19,646 bases of DNA from Chitinivibrio sp051745065 (GCA_051745065.1 JBNJDQ010000030.1:1-19646); one strand, 5' to 3'; numbered from the stretch's first letter, positions 6,358 through 13,586 are shown. Notes: generated by a model not told the origin, from the letters alone. Program-made: numbers and translations.

Positions 6358-7668
6358 ATGCACAACTCCGCCAATATTCTCGACAGTAATCTGAGCGGCA
6401 CGTATATATTTATCTCCTTTGATCTGGTCAACTCCACAGCCTTTAAACTGAAAGATCCCTACTGGCCGTTGTTATTCAATCGTTTCTTTGACTACTGCCG
6501 CTCCCAGGTAAAAGGATATTTCACCTCTGCTGTGGACTGGAAAATGGTGGGCGATGAAATACTCTTTTATATGCCCCTGCAGCATATGGAGACACTCGCA
6601 GAACTGCCGTCACGAATATTTTCCATTCTCCGGCGAAACATTATTTTTATAAAGGAAAACACCGCCGTCCAGGAGCTGCTTTCAGTCAAGGCAACCCTCT
6701 GGTGCGCCTACATGCGCGAACAACGCGATTTCTCCCCGCGCAACCACGAAAGCAATTATCTGATCAGAAACACCGCAGGCAACTCAGTCCGCCTGGATTT
6801 CCTTGGTCCGCACATCGACACCGGCTTTCGCCTGGGATCCTTCGGCGGACAGGGCAAACTGGTTATCGGCGCCCATCTGGCCGTTTTGATCAGCGACGCT
6901 GCACCGCAGATGAGAAAACATATCAGGATTGTATCCTACGAGCAGCTGAAAGGAGTATGGAACGGGCGCCCGTACCCCGTGGTATGGTATCATGAACACT
7001 GGCATGAGGCGGAAAAGCTGTTTCTCTACGATGAACCCATTACCGATCCATTGGCCCGCAGGATTCTTGCCGAAGGCATTTGCTCCCGCCAAAATGTAGG
7101 CAATCTGCAAAAGGTCTTTACGGATCTTTTTCGAAGTTCAGAGTTACAGACCCTCAAACAGGGCGTTAAAGAGATGCGCGCAAACAAGCCGGAAACGCTC
7201 TCCGCAGCAGTCCCCATAGAGCGACTATCAGAGTTGCATCTGGTTGCATTCTGCCTCACCGACAGCGGCCAAAAACTGCTTGTGGGAAAACGGCGGGAGG
7301 ACCATCTCTGGGATTTCGGCTGCAGCAGCCTTCAGCTTTACCGGACAATTGAAGAATCCCTGGAGCAGGGATACCGGGATGATTTCGGTATTACCCTGCG
7401 CCCCTTTGAAAACCACTCCTACCCTCCGGTGGTCACCTACTCTTTTACTGACCAAAAAAGCGGTAAAACAATTCCGGGCATAATGTTTTTGGCCAAAGTC
7501 TGCCCGGAAGAAGCCCGCGCGGCACAGCATGATCCATTTACGTATACCGAAATCCGGTGGCTCTCACGTGGTGAAGCTCAGCGGATTCCCGCAGAAAAAG
7601 CGGTCCCGGGATTTCACGAACGTCTGGCACAGGCATTCAGCACCTACAACAAAGGCTCCGCAGAGTAA
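6358..7668 (+). CDS. Class III nucleotidyl cyclase-like domain fused to a degenerate Nudix-like domain
   Basis: A 436-residue cytoplasmic protein. Residues 15-220 resemble a divergent class III adenylate/guanylate cyclase: FISFDLVNST supplies metal-binding D22, KMVGDE supplies K62 and the second metal Asp D66, and LDFLGPHIDTGFRLGSFGG aligns with the usual yD-x-G-x-x-VN-x-AaR-l motif, with the transition-state Asn replaced by Asp but the Arg kept. Residues 294-425 resemble a Nudix fold (HLVAFCLTDSGQKLLVGKR, then LWDFG, and TEIRWLS near the end). The Nudix box is badly degraded: at its catalytic positions I read Q, G, D, D instead of R, E, E, E, so hydrolase activity is doubtful and a nucleotide-sensing role is possible. 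The start ATG follows TTGAGG. A single-gene unit between an AIM24-family gene and a tRNA; no obvious effector is adjacent. Product and function unknown. Confidence 0.7.
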   Translation: MHNSANILDSNLSGTYIFISFDLVNSTAFKLKDPYWPLLFNRFFDYCRSQVKGYFTSAVDWKMVGDEILFYMPLQHMETLAELPSRIFSILRRNIIFIKENTAVQELLSVKATLWCAYMREQRDFSPRNHESNYLIRNTAGNSVRLDFLGPHIDTGFRLGSFGGQGKLVIGAHLAVLISDAAPQMRKHIRIVSYEQLKGVWNGRPYPVVWYHEHWHEAEKLFLYDEPITDPLARRILAEGICSRQNVGNLQKVFTDLFRSSELQTLKQGVKEMRANKPETLSAAVPIERLSELHLVAFCLTDSGQKLLVGKRREDHLWDFGCSSLQLYRTIEESLEQGYRDDFGITLRPFENHSYPPVVTYSFTDQKSGKTIPGIMFLAKVCPEEARAAQHDPFTYTEIRWLSRGEAQRIPAEKAVPGFHERLAQAFSTYNKGSAE

Positions 7669-7676
7669 AACGGAAT

Positions 7677-7703
7677 AAAAAAAGGCCTCTTTTGAAAGAG
7701 GCC
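7677..7703 (-). terminator. Terminator downstream of tRNA-Arg
   Basis: GGCCTCTTT (7684-7692) pairs perfectly with AAAGAGGCC (7695-7703). Read on the minus strand the stem is followed by seven T residues, six bases after the tRNA CCA end. On the plus strand it also lies 15 bp after the cyclase-Nudix stop but lacks a T-run in that direction. Confidence 0.85.
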
Positions 7704-7708
7704 ATATA

Positions 7709-7785
7709 TGGTACACCCGCAGGGAGTCGAACCCCAAACCGCCTGATTCGTAGTCAGGTACTCTATCCAGTTGAGCTACGGGTGC
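7709..7785 (-). tRNA. tRNA-Arg (anticodon ACG)
   Basis: A 77-nt cloverleaf with encoded CCA. Acceptor GCACCCG/CGGGTGT (one G-U pair), D arm with AGCTCAACTGGATAGAGT, anticodon stem CCTGA/TCAGG around loop CTACGAA, T loop GTTCGAC. The ACG anticodon should be edited to ICG by TadA and read the CGU/CGC/CGA codons. Confidence 0.97.
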
Positions 7786-7808
7786 AGAAATCTGTCAAAG
7801 ACGCCCAT

Positions 7809-7838
7809 AATATACATGGACTGTCGGTTACCTGTCAA
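7809..7838 (-). promoter_or_regulatory. Promoter of tRNA-Arg, in the tail of the zinc-ribbon gene
   Basis: Minus-strand TTGACA (7833-7838, consensus) and TATATT (7809-7814) with an 18-bp spacer. Transcription would start near 7802, 17 bp before the tRNA. The -35 box lies within the last codons of the upstream coding region. Confidence 0.7.
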
Positions 7839-8544
7839 CCTTTTTATACACAAAAATGGATCCACAGTTTTCACAGAAAACAGGATAATCCACTTTTGAG
7901 GCAAGACGGACAATATTCGGTGTAATTACCTGATAACAATTGGAGCAGAATGTACTTGAGAAATCAATCACCGAAAGGGCCCGGCCGGAATCACGTTTTT
8001 CCTGAATACGCCGATACACGGTGAGGAACCTTTTGTCGATTTTTTCCTCGAGAGCAGGTCGATCACGCCTGACGGCCTCCACATCGGAATCGATATTGGC
8101 AAGGGTTTCTTTCATTTCATCAATTTGGGGCTGCAGTTCATCGCGGCGATCGTTGTACTCCTGCGTAAGAGCCTCAAACTCTTCCTGCGCCTCTGCTATC
8201 TGCTGGGCAAGTTTGGAAAGACGCTTCTGTTCTTTATCGATCATCCGCTTGCGCTCACGAATTTCGTGCAGGACCGCGTCATACTCGCGCTCTTTGGTTA
8301 CCTTCAGGAGTTTTTCGTTACTTTTGTCAAGTTCAGTGCGATTGGCTTCAACCTGATGGCGGGCGTGATCACTTTCCAACTCCGCATTTTTGAGTTTGTT
8401 CTCCGCAGCTTCGCAGGCATCTTTTTTTTCTGCAAGTTCATTCTCCAGCTCATCCAGCTCCCGGGGCAGAGACTTTTTGGATTTTTCAAGTCTGGCAATC
8501 TCTTTGTCGATTTTCTCCAGGTTTATAAGACTCTCAACATCCAT
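7828..8544 (-). CDS. Coiled-coil / C4 zinc-ribbon protein (COG1579, zf-RING_7)
   Basis: A 238-residue protein of the COG1579 family. Residues 1 to about 175 form a long, highly charged antiparallel coiled coil (rich in E, K, R and heptad leucines), with the family motif KEREYDAVLHEIRERK in the hairpin region. The C-terminal ribbon binds zinc through C200/C203 (CSNC) and C224/C227 (CENC). Family members include Helicobacter HP0958/FlgZ and chlamydial CdsZ, which act as chaperone- or adaptor-like proteins for flagella or type III secretion; most others are uncharacterised. I chose the ATG at 8544 rather than the one at 8556, because the GGAGG formed just after the upstream ATG is spaced 5 nt before the downstream one. 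The gene lies between two tRNA genes, all on the minus strand. Confidence 0.9.
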   Translation of the reverse strand: MDVESLINLEKIDKEIARLEKSKKSLPRELDELENELAEKKDACEAAENKLKNAELESDHARHQVEANRTELDKSNEKLLKVTKEREYDAVLHEIRERKRMIDKEQKRLSKLAQQIAEAQEEFEALTQEYNDRRDELQPQIDEMKETLANIDSDVEAVRRDRPALEEKIDKRFLTVYRRIQEKRDSGRALSVIDFSSTFCSNCYQVITPNIVRLASKVDYPVFCENCGSIFVYKKVDR

Positions 8545-8596
8545 TTTCGCCTCCATATAAAATAAAAGTGCCTCAGGGACACCGTAACAGGGTAGC

Positions 8597-8673
8597 TGGT
8601 GGGCTCACCAGGACTTGAACCTGGGACAAACTGATTATGAGTCAGCTACTCTAACCAACTGAGTTATGAGCCC
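8597..8673 (-). tRNA. tRNA with CAU anticodon (elongator Met or lysidine-modified Ile2)
   Basis: A 77-nt cloverleaf with encoded CCA. Acceptor GGGCTCA/TGAGCCC, anticodon stem GCTGA/TCAGT around loop CTCATAA, T arm CCAGG/CCTGG with loop TTCAAGT. It is not initiator-like, since position 1 pairs with position 72. The sequence cannot decide Met versus Ile2: the C4-G69 pair and the TTCAAGTC T-arm resemble E. coli Ile2, the rest is neutral. Confidence 0.93.
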
Positions 8674-8692
8674 TTATCAATGAAGCGCATGT

Positions 8693-8721
8693 AATATACA
8701 TGATCAGGGTATAAATGTCAA
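8693..8721 (-). promoter_or_regulatory. Promoter of the CAU tRNA
   Basis: Minus-strand TTGACA (8716-8721, consensus; it contains the TGA stop of the EAL gene) and TATATT (8693-8698) with an optimal 17-bp spacer, ending 20 bp before the tRNA. The -10 neighbourhood CATGTATATTA is identical to that of tRNA-Arg. Confidence 0.75.
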
Positions 8722-10532
8722 AGAATTTTTTCTTTTTTGAACCCCTGAATTCCCCCTGCAGAGCAGGTATCAAAGCTGCTTACTTCCAGGGCAATTCCCG
8801 CAGTATTACTTTTGGCAATTTTTTTCAATACAGTTATGCGCCGATTGATATAATCATCTGTAACCTTTTCCCGTTTTGCCATGGCAAGAACTGCGACTGA
8901 CACAGTGATCAGGGGGAAACTGCGCAACACGCCGCGACGGTCATGCATGTCAATGACACCCCGTTTTTGCGTCGAACGATCATAATACATCAATGCATCA
9001 GTATCAAACTGCTCCTTGATTTGTTTCAGCAGCTGCATGGCACGGGAAAGCTCCTGCTTCTCAATACCCACAAAAAAATCATCTCCGCCAACATGACCGG
9101 CAAAAATGCCGCTGCTCCCTGTTTCTGCTTTCAGAATATCTGAAAAATGCTTGATAATACGGTCTCCCACGCGAAACCCGAAATAATCATTAAATGGTTT
9201 AAAATTATCAAAATCGAAATACGCCACAATAAGCTCCCCTCTTTCACGGCCGTGCAGCATTTCTTTCAGATACCGTGCAATGGAACGGTTACCCGGCAGA
9301 CCACTGAGAGGATTCAGATCCCGGGCGGCGCTGAGAGCACGTTCATTGATCGCCTTCAGCAGGGTTTTTGCCGTCAGAACACCGATGTACTTACTGTTCT
9401 GCGTGATAATAATACACTCTTCACTGCGCATATTGTCATGGTTGTAGACGGCAATAATCTGCTCAAGGGTACTGGTGGCTTCAAAACACGGAACCCGGGT
9501 AATAAAAGACAACAGCTCATGCTCCCGCCCCCGATTGGTCAGAAGTTCTTTACCGAAGGGGGAATACACATATTTTTTCAGATTTTTCTCATGCACAATT
9601 CCGAGTGGCTCTCCCATAGTGCTCACAAGGGGGATATACGTATTCTCATTATGCCGGCGAAAGAAGTTAAATACCGCTGATATACTGGTACCGGGAAAAG
9701 TAAAGGATTCTATCTTTTCTATGTTATCAAGAATAAAGGAACTGTCTTTTCCTGTGGTGCGACGATCGTTTCTGTTGATATACTCAATCGCCGGATACCG
9801 CAGGGGAACTGTCGCCGTATCCAAATGAGGGTAGCTGATATAAAAGCCCTGCACATAATCACAGCCGCTTTCCCGGCATTGATAAAACTCCTTTCGGGTT
9901 TCAACTCCTTCGGCAATCACCTTCATTCCCAGAGTATGGGCGAGGGCTACAATATTGGTGACAAACAGTTTTTTTCGGGCATCCCGGCAAATCCCGCTGA
10001 TAAAGAACCGATCAATCTTAAGATAGTCCGGTTCGCTGGTATACAGCACCTTCAGACCGGAAAACCCGCTTCCGAAATCATCCAGGGCGATACGATAGCC
10101 CTTGGAGCGATAGAGGTCCAGGGTTCGCCGGAATTCCTCTGTATGATCCAGAGGAAACTTCTCACTAATTTCAAAACAGAGAGAGTCCGGATGAACCCAT
10201 GCGCTGTGACACATCTTTTCCGTGCATTCGGCTGAATGCTTCGCCTCATTAACAAGGCGCGTATCCAGATTAAAGAAAAGCTTCATCTGTTCCGACCCGT
10301 TAATTTCATAAAACGAGGCAAGAGCCAGCTTCCGCAGGCGAACATCCAACTCCGCCAAACAGCCCTCCTGGGCGGCCCGGTCAAAAACTTCCTGAATGGT
10401 ACAAAAACCAGCTGCTTTCACATTGCGCAAAAGCGCCTCCACTCCGAAGGTATGGCCGGACTGGATATTCACAATCGGCTGAAATGCATATTTCAAAAGA
10501 GATACAACGCGGTCCCATTCTGCCGGCAACAC
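8718..10532 (-). CDS. Cyclic-di-GMP turnover protein: EAL - CBS-like pair - GGDEF
   Basis: A 604-residue soluble protein. Residues 12-245 are an EAL phosphodiesterase domain with an apparently complete active site: E32 (VEALLRN), N88 (FFNLD), E121, D151/D152 (ALDDFGSG), K172 (LKIDRF) and E208 (AEGVE). Residues 270-395 look like a CBS pair (PLVSTMGEPLGIV and SKYIGVLTAKTLLKAI). Residues 405-580 are a GGDEF domain (NPLSGLPGN, AYFDFDNFKPFND, signature GGDDF at 482-486). GGDDF is a conservative variant, and no RxxD inhibitory site is visible upstream of it. EAL-CBS-GGDEF order is a known layout in anaerobic bacteria. The start is TTG 10532 (AGGAGG 7 nt upstream) or the in-frame GTG at 10535; an in-frame TAA lies just beyond. 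Divergent from the flgM-like gene, which suggests a motility-related role. Confidence 0.92.
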   Translation of the reverse strand: MLPAEWDRVVSLLKYAFQPIVNIQSGHTFGVEALLRNVKAAGFCTIQEVFDRAAQEGCLAELDVRLRKLALASFYEINGSEQMKLFFNLDTRLVNEAKHSAECTEKMCHSAWVHPDSLCFEISEKFPLDHTEEFRRTLDLYRSKGYRIALDDFGSGFSGLKVLYTSEPDYLKIDRFFISGICRDARKKLFVTNIVALAHTLGMKVIAEGVETRKEFYQCRESGCDYVQGFYISYPHLDTATVPLRYPAIEYINRNDRRTTGKDSSFILDNIEKIESFTFPGTSISAVFNFFRRHNENTYIPLVSTMGEPLGIVHEKNLKKYVYSPFGKELLTNRGREHELLSFITRVPCFEATSTLEQIIAVYNHDNMRSEECIIITQNSKYIGVLTAKTLLKAINERALSAARDLNPLSGLPGNRSIARYLKEMLHGRERGELIVAYFDFDNFKPFNDYFGFRVGDRIIKHFSDILKAETGSSGIFAGHVGGDDFFVGIEKQELSRAMQLLKQIKEQFDTDALMYYDRSTQKRGVIDMHDRRGVLRSFPLITVSVAVLAMAKREKVTDDYINRRITVLKKIAKSNTAGIALEVSSFDTCSAGGIQGFKKEKIL

Positions 10533-10559
10533 AGCCCCTCCTTATTCAGTTAATTTATA

Positions 10560-10571
10560 AGATAATTATCT
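10560..10571. promoter_or_regulatory. 12-bp perfect palindrome upstream of the EAL/GGDEF gene
   Basis: AGATAATTATCT is its own reverse complement and sits about 25 bp upstream of the EAL gene start in the divergent region. It may be a regulator site, but AT-rich palindromes arise easily. Confidence 0.25.
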
Positions 10572-10633
10572 CCTGTTACTATTGTGTTTGCATCACGTTA
10601 CAAACGCATGGAGTATATTTTTTATTTTTTACC

Positions 10634-10661
10634 TAAAGAACCTCAAGACAACATCCGATAA
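10634..10661 (+). promoter_or_regulatory. Sigma-28 (FliA)-type promoter
   Basis: TAAAG at 10634-10638 and TCCGATAA at 10654-10661 match the sigma-28 consensus TAAA-N15-GCCGATAA, with seven of eight -10 positions and a 16-bp spacer. Transcription would begin near 10668, about 23 nt before the ATG at 10691. Confidence 0.7.
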
Positions 10662-10690
10662 ATGTAACGGGTATGTTGAAAGGTCAGGAA

Positions 10691-10960
10691 ATGAAAATAA
10701 GCAATTTTGGAGCCACCCGGTACGCAGCGCAGGGGCGCAACAGTAAAAAAGCCGCCCGGAAAAGCAGCGATTCTTTCCCAAAGAACGAACGGGGAATATC
10801 GCAGCGCCGGGACAGCTATACCTCATCCCGCGGTCCCGTAAAAGCACGCAATATCTCAGAAGTACGCCAGCGCATACAAAACAACTTTTACAACAGTGAC
10901 ACCGTGAATGAAGATCTTTCCAATCTTTTCTCAAAAATATTCAGGAAATTCGGTCAGTAA
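10691..10960 (+). CDS. flgM: FlgM-like anti-sigma-28 factor
   Basis: An 89-residue, basic, low-complexity protein. The N-terminus MKISNFG resembles the usual FlgM start (MKI-x-x-FG), residues 10-50 look disordered (rich in S, R, K and N), and the C-terminal part SEVRQRIQNNFYNSDTVNE resembles the FlgM sigma-binding helix region with its R-x-R-I-x-x-G-x-Y-x-S pattern, though the usual Gly is Asn here. Length fits the family. FlgM holds sigma-28 inactive until the flagellar hook is complete and FlgM is exported. The gene is preceded by a sigma-28-type promoter, which is how flgM is often autoregulated. I prefer ATG 10691 (AAAGG 7 nt upstream) over ATG 10673, which would lie about 5 nt from the predicted transcript start. 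Its last 7 nt overlap the convergent Omp85-family gene. Confidence 0.7.
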   Translation: MKISNFGATRYAAQGRNSKKAARKSSDSFPKNERGISQRRDSYTSSRGPVKARNISEVRQRIQNNFYNSDTVNEDLSNLFSKIFRKFGQ

Positions 10961-12210
10961 AGAACCGGTATGAATCGGTTTCCACTGAGGAAAAACCCCT
11001 GATCCCGACGGCTTCCGCCGACAAAAGCATAATCAAAACTGATATGCACTCCGTAAATCCGGGGAAAAAAGAACCGAATTCCCGCACCGATTCCGGTAAA
11101 TCCGCCGGTATTCTGACCAGCCTGATCATCCATACACAATCCAAGAACATCACAAAAAAATGCCGGCTGGATGACAAGAAGGTCTCTGATGCGTATATTC
11201 TTCTGCAGTTCAAGATTGATCCTGCCGTAGGATTTGGCCCGCAGAGAAAGAGGGCCCACACCGCGCAGGGCAGACACTCCCCCAAGATAGAACTGAGAGC
11301 CGAAAAAATCACTTGTCGTCAGCCCCGCTGCTCCATGCAGAAGAATGGTCCCCCGCGACGGCAGGGGATAATAATACTGGCCGCCGGCAAAAGCGGTGAC
11401 GAAAGGACCTTTTGCGCTCGCGTTCACGGTGCCCGTGACAGAGGTGATCCATCCCCGGCGCAGAAACCCGTCCACCCGTGTTCTGTCCATACGGTAGCCT
11501 CCCAGCACCCACCATCGGGTGAATTCTCCCGTAAAATCCAGCCCCGTGCTGTTGGCGGCACTGACGTCACCGGAAAGACCGAGTGTATCATACGTTTCCC
11601 GACGCAGAGCCCCCTGGATCGTAAGATACTCCTCGCGACGGCGAAGAGGAATCAACACGGATAGTCCCGCATAATCCCGTTGCTGACGGAATCCTCCCTG
11701 CAGGCGCCCATCCGGCGTGTACCAGTTGCGCAAACGACGCAGGGAACTCCCTTCACCGCGTACATTCCAGGCAAGGCCGCCGGGCCGGGGAACTTCGCAC
11801 CACCCCCGACCGTTCAGGCGCCCCGTATAATTATCCATAATTGCACCGGCACGAACCCCTGCTCCGAAAAGATTGATATCGTAAGCCCCAACAGAATAAA
11901 ACAGGGCTGTATCAGCAAGGGACAGGGAGACTACGGGACGCAGGGTCCAGCGCTCCTGTACCTGCACTGTCCACAGGTTTTTGGCAGAATCGTATTCAAA
12001 GGAGATATCTGATACAATACCGCTTTTCAGGAGACGACTGCGCACAAGGGCGGAATCACGGGGCATACCAAGTGAATCCCCGCGGATCTGCAGAAGGCTG
12101 CGAAGGCGTGCGGGCCGAGTTCGGCTGAGCCCTTCAAAAACGATTTCGCGGCAAAACGTTGCCCCTCCGGAAATCAGCAGAAAAAGCAGACAGACAGATT
12201 GCAATCGCAT
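10954..12210 (-). CDS. Outer-membrane Omp85/BamA-superfamily barrel with a single POTRA
   Basis: A 418-residue outer-membrane protein. Residues 1-20 are a signal peptide (MRLQ then a hydrophobic core). Residues 21-95 form one POTRA-like domain (REIVFEGLSR at the start, RLLKSGIVSDISFEYD, then WTVQVQERW). The remaining 320 residues are a beta-barrel of alternating aromatic/glycine strands with the Omp85 loop-6 motif in LGGVSALRGVG and a closing pair GIGAGIRFFFPRIYGVHISFDYAF. BamA carries five POTRA domains and TamA three, so this is a minimal version; it may be an assembly, secretion or surface-barrel paralogue. I chose ATG 12210 (GGAGG 4 nt upstream) rather than the in-frame ATG at 12225. It overlaps flgM by 7 bp at the 3' end and is divergent from trpB. 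Confidence 0.85.
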   Translation of the reverse strand: MRLQSVCLLFLLISGGATFCREIVFEGLSRTRPARLRSLLQIRGDSLGMPRDSALVRSRLLKSGIVSDISFEYDSAKNLWTVQVQERWTLRPVVSLSLADTALFYSVGAYDINLFGAGVRAGAIMDNYTGRLNGRGWCEVPRPGGLAWNVRGEGSSLRRLRNWYTPDGRLQGGFRQQRDYAGLSVLIPLRRREEYLTIQGALRRETYDTLGLSGDVSAANSTGLDFTGEFTRWWVLGGYRMDRTRVDGFLRRGWITSVTGTVNASAKGPFVTAFAGGQYYYPLPSRGTILLHGAAGLTTSDFFGSQFYLGGVSALRGVGPLSLRAKSYGRINLELQKNIRIRDLLVIQPAFFCDVLGLCMDDQAGQNTGGFTGIGAGIRFFFPRIYGVHISFDYAFVGGSRRDQGFFLSGNRFIPVLY

Positions 12211-12224
12211 AGAACCTCCGGTCA

Positions 12225-12253
12225 AATATATACCGCGTAAATAAAACTGTGAA
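12225..12253 (-). promoter_or_regulatory. Candidate promoter of the Omp85-family gene
   Basis: Minus-strand TTCACA (12248-12253, five of six) and TATATT (12225-12230, five of six) with a 17-bp spacer. The resulting leader would be very short (about 8 nt), so this is tentative. Confidence 0.4.
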
Positions 12254-12264
12254 AAATCATTCCG

Positions 12265-12280
12265 AACAATCTATATTGTT
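12265..12280. promoter_or_regulatory. Inverted repeat upstream of trpB
   Basis: AACAAT-CTAT-ATTGTT (6-bp arms) lies 31 bp before the trpB start and includes the TATATT (12273-12278) that could be its -10. A possible operator; the match to a known trp repressor site is poor. Confidence 0.3.
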
Positions 12281-12311
12281 ATTACAGAAAGAAACAAAAC
12301 GGAGGATAGAG

Positions 12312-13532
12312 ATGTCTGAATTGAGCAGAGATCGCATGCCTGATGAAAATGGTTATTTCGGAGAATACGGCGGCAGTTTTGTTCCGCCCCAACTGGAACG
12401 CATCCTTGCGGAAATAACCGATGCGTACAACAAAATCAAAGACACGGATGATTTCAAAAGAGATCTCACCTATTACGCCAAACAGTATGTCGGTCGCCCC
12501 AGCCCGGTGTACTATGCACGAAATATGAGCCGCACCATCGGTGGTGCACAGATCTATTTCAAACGGGAAGATCTTAATCATACGGGCGCTCATAAGATCA
12601 ACCACTGTCTCGGTGAAGCTCTCCTGGCAAAAAAAATGGGAAAAAAGAAGATAATCGCAGAGACCGGTGCCGGCCAGCACGGCGTAGCCCTGGCAACAGC
12701 AGCCGCCCTTCTGGATCTTGAATGCGACATACACATGGGGGAAGTGGATATTGCCAAGGAGCATCCCAATGTTGTTCGCATGCGCATACTCGGCGCCAAT
12801 GTAATCCCCGTTACCCACGGTCTCAAAACCCTGAAAGAAGCCGTTGACTCCGCCTTTGAAGCATATCTCAAAGATCCCGACACCCAGCTCTACGCTATCG
12901 GTTCAGTGGTCGGTCCGCACCCCTTTCCCATGATGGTTCGCGACTTCCAGCAGATCGTCGGGGAAGAAGCCAAAGAGCAGTTTCGTGAACTCACCGGCAA
13001 GGCCCTGCCCGACAATATTGTTGCCTGTGTCGGCGGCGGATCAAACGCCATGGGAATATTTACGGCCTTTCTGGAGGATGCCTCGGTCTCACTCTACGGC
13101 ATCGAACCGGCCGGGCACGGTGTGGACGTTCCAGGCAAACATGCGGCAACACTCACCAAGGGAACTCCCGGCATGATTCACGGATTCAAATGCTACAACC
13201 TGCAGGATGAAAATGGAGAGCCCCTGCCGGTACATTCTGTAGCATCAGGCCTGGATTATCCCGGCGTTGGTCCGCAGCATTCGTATCTGAAAGACCTCAA
13301 ACGGGTCACCTACGACTCAATCAACGATGAAGAAGCAATCCAGGCGTTCTTTGACATCTCCCGAAACGAGGGAATTATTCCAGCCATTGAGAGTGCCCAC
13401 GCCATTGCCTTTGCACAAAAACTGGCGGCACAACTTGATTCATCCCAAACAATTCTGGTAAATCTCTCCGGACGGGGTGACAAGGATATTGATTACGTCG
13501 TGGAAACATACGGCAGTCGTTTCGGTATTTAA
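12312..13532 (+). CDS. trpB: Tryptophan synthase beta subunit
   Basis: A 406-residue PLP enzyme that joins indole and serine into tryptophan. Signatures: GYFGEYGGSFVPPQLE near the N-terminus, the PLP Lys K95 in HTGAHKIN, the catalytic Glu region AETGAGQHGVA, the phosphate-binding GGGSNAMG and the C-terminal LSGRGDKD. It is the TrpB1 type that normally works with TrpA, yet trpA and the other trp genes are absent from the window. The start at ATG 12312 is set by GGAGG 7 nt upstream; the frame is open further, to 12249, without conserved sequence. Ends just before a strong terminator. Confidence 0.98.
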   Translation: MSELSRDRMPDENGYFGEYGGSFVPPQLERILAEITDAYNKIKDTDDFKRDLTYYAKQYVGRPSPVYYARNMSRTIGGAQIYFKREDLNHTGAHKINHCLGEALLAKKMGKKKIIAETGAGQHGVALATAAALLDLECDIHMGEVDIAKEHPNVVRMRILGANVIPVTHGLKTLKEAVDSAFEAYLKDPDTQLYAIGSVVGPHPFPMMVRDFQQIVGEEAKEQFRELTGKALPDNIVACVGGGSNAMGIFTAFLEDASVSLYGIEPAGHGVDVPGKHAATLTKGTPGMIHGFKCYNLQDENGEPLPVHSVASGLDYPGVGPQHSYLKDLKRVTYDSINDEEAIQAFFDISRNEGIIPAIESAHAIAFAQKLAAQLDSSQTILVNLSGRGDKDIDYVVETYGSRFGI

Positions 13533-13555
13533 GACAGGTGTATCCAGCTATTCGC

Positions 13556-13586
13556 GGCTCTTTCCTTCGGGAAAGAGCCTTTTTTT
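13556..13586 (+). terminator. Rho-independent terminator of trpB
   Basis: Perfect 10-bp stem GGCTCTTTCC/GGAAAGAGCC closed by a UUCG tetraloop and followed by seven T residues. The last two T's are part of the stop codon (13585-13587) of the convergent gene. Confidence 0.95.

Noticed and set aside
6222..7668. The AIM24 gene and cyclase-Nudix gene as one antiphage (Pycsar-like) operon
   Set aside because: A separate promoter seems present between them, AIM24-family proteins are not known Pycsar effectors and no membrane or TIR effector is found.
11044..11664. A 206-codon plus-strand frame opposite the Omp85-family gene
   Set aside because: Shadow frame within a gene with clear signal peptide, POTRA and barrel features.
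12211..12311. A trp attenuator or T-box in front of trpB
   Set aside because: The gap is only about 100 bp, lacks a terminator-antiterminator pair and has no Trp-rich leader ORF.
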